DNA from: Gammaproteobacteria bacterium | GTDB lineage: Bacteria > Pseudomonadota > Gammaproteobacteria > Enterobacterales > Alteromonadaceae | DNA: 5,684 nt | Direction of reading: 5' to 3' | Assembly (NCBI GenBank): GCA_027484495.1 | Contig: JAIXSW010000181.1 | Coordinates: forward strand, 1-5,684 | Shown here: piece by piece, positions 5,203-5,684 of the stretch | Layout of the letters: each line of letters begins with the position of its first letter | How positions within the stretch are numbered: the first letter of the stretch is position 1 | Position numbers and translations under genes: made by a program | Notes under the pieces: model-generated | Seen by the model: the letters and a program-made list of their open reading frames with translations, nothing else | Databases searched by the model: none | Told to the model about the DNA's origin: nothing

Positions 5203-5684
5203 ATGTTGCGTGTGTGCTCTAAAATGTTGTTGATTGGGGTTGCGGTACTGGCGTCGCAAGCGCATGCGGCCAGCGATTTTTATGCGGTTGCCGGCGCGCA
5301 ATACAGCCGCAGTGGTGAACCTGTTGATGTGAGCGGCGCCGGTTATCAGCTGGGCGCTGGTTTTGTGATCAACCAGCAGTGGTCCGTGGAGCTCAGTGCT
5401 GAACAGTTATTTGCCGAAAAGAAGCAAGCTGAACTCGGACAGAGCCGATTGGACAGTGATGCGCTGACATTATCAGTATTAGGCAAAACCCGGATCAGTG
5501 ATGATGCAGTGCTGTTTTACCGCGCTGGCGTCAGCAGTGTGGATCATGTGGGTTATTACCCATACGTGGTCAGTACCAAAACACTGCCAAATGCCACTGT
5601 CGTGACCACAGTTGGTTATAAAGACATAGATGATGATCTGGTGCACGGGGTGTTAGGCCTGGGCCTGGAGCAGAATTTCACTGC
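5203..5684 (+). CDS. Outer-membrane beta-barrel protein, OmpA-like small barrel family (3'-partial)
   Basis: The window holds the first 160 codons of a gene that continues past its end. The start is ATG 5203, with AAGGA 7 nt upstream. Residues 1-22 form a Sec signal peptide: basic start, a hydrophobic core (MLLIGVAVLA), and a cleavage site after AHA. The mature part begins ASDFYAVAGAQYSR and shows alternating polar/hydrophobic strands with Gly and aromatic residues, for example GAGYQLGAGFVINQQWSVELSAEQLF, VLFYRAGVSSV and VHGVLGLGLEQNF. This pattern fits the small outer-membrane beta-barrel families (OmpA transmembrane-like, 8 strands, usually 170-220 residues), so perhaps only a short piece is missing. 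No peptidoglycan-binding domain can be judged because the end is absent. It has no plus-strand partner in the window and faces away from the small membrane-protein gene. The exact subfamily and function are not recognised. Confidence 0.75.
   Translation, partial: MLRVCSKMLLIGVAVLASQAHAASDFYAVAGAQYSRSGEPVDVSGAGYQLGAGFVINQQWSVELSAEQLFAEKKQAELGQSRLDSDALTLSVLGKTRISDDAVLFYRAGVSSVDHVGYYPYVVSTKTLPNATVVTTVGYKDIDDDLVHGVLGLGLEQNFT

Noticed and set aside
1..5684. A novel defence, mobile or biosynthetic gene cluster
   Set aside because: Gene strands alternate, every large gene belongs to a common family, and there are no transposases, integrases, tRNA genes, attachment-site repeats or CRISPR repeats. 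A single Imm-like gene is not enough to propose a system.

Overview
The window looks like an ordinary chromosomal stretch from a Gram-negative gammaproteobacterium. The evidence is an RND drug-efflux permease, a membrane-spanning chemoreceptor of the common proteobacterial type and an outer-membrane beta-barrel protein with a Sec signal peptide. Base composition is moderately GC-rich. Protein style (Gln-rich ROK regulator, chemoreceptor ending in FKV, superinfection-immunity-family membrane protein) fits Aeromonadales or Alteromonadales-like bacteria, but I cannot name a genus from sequence alone.

Layout, left to right: (1) positions 1-1822, plus strand: the last ~606 residues of an RND inner-membrane efflux permease of the MdtB/MdtC-MuxB/MuxC kind; its N-terminal part lies outside the window. 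(2) 1833-2885, minus strand: a ROK-family transcriptional regulator, convergent with the permease and separated from it by only 10 bp. A perfect 8-bp inverted repeat spans both stop codons. (3) 2886-3063: a divergent promoter region with a plausible sigma70 promoter for the next gene and a perfect 8-bp inverted repeat that could be an operator. (4) 3064-4677, plus strand: a complete methyl-accepting chemotaxis protein, followed by a good intrinsic terminator. (5) 4704-4964, minus strand: a two-helix membrane protein resembling the T4 Imm-like superinfection immunity family; its stop codon sits inside the loop of the terminator hairpin. (6) 4965-5202: a second divergent region with an AT-rich imperfect palindrome and a possible six-codon leader ORF. 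(7) 5203 to the window end, plus strand: the N-terminal 160 residues of an outer-membrane beta-barrel protein, cut by the window edge.

The genes do not form one operon: strands alternate, so each gene appears to be its own transcription unit. The most suggestive functional link is the head-to-head pair of ROK regulator and chemoreceptor. They share a control region carrying a symmetric site, so the regulator may control the receptor and itself. The regulator has lost the ROK sugar-contact motif and the zinc-binding cysteine cluster, so its inducer, if any, is unlikely to be bound as in NagC or Mlc. I found no mobile element, CRISPR array, RNA gene or clearly new multi-gene system here.
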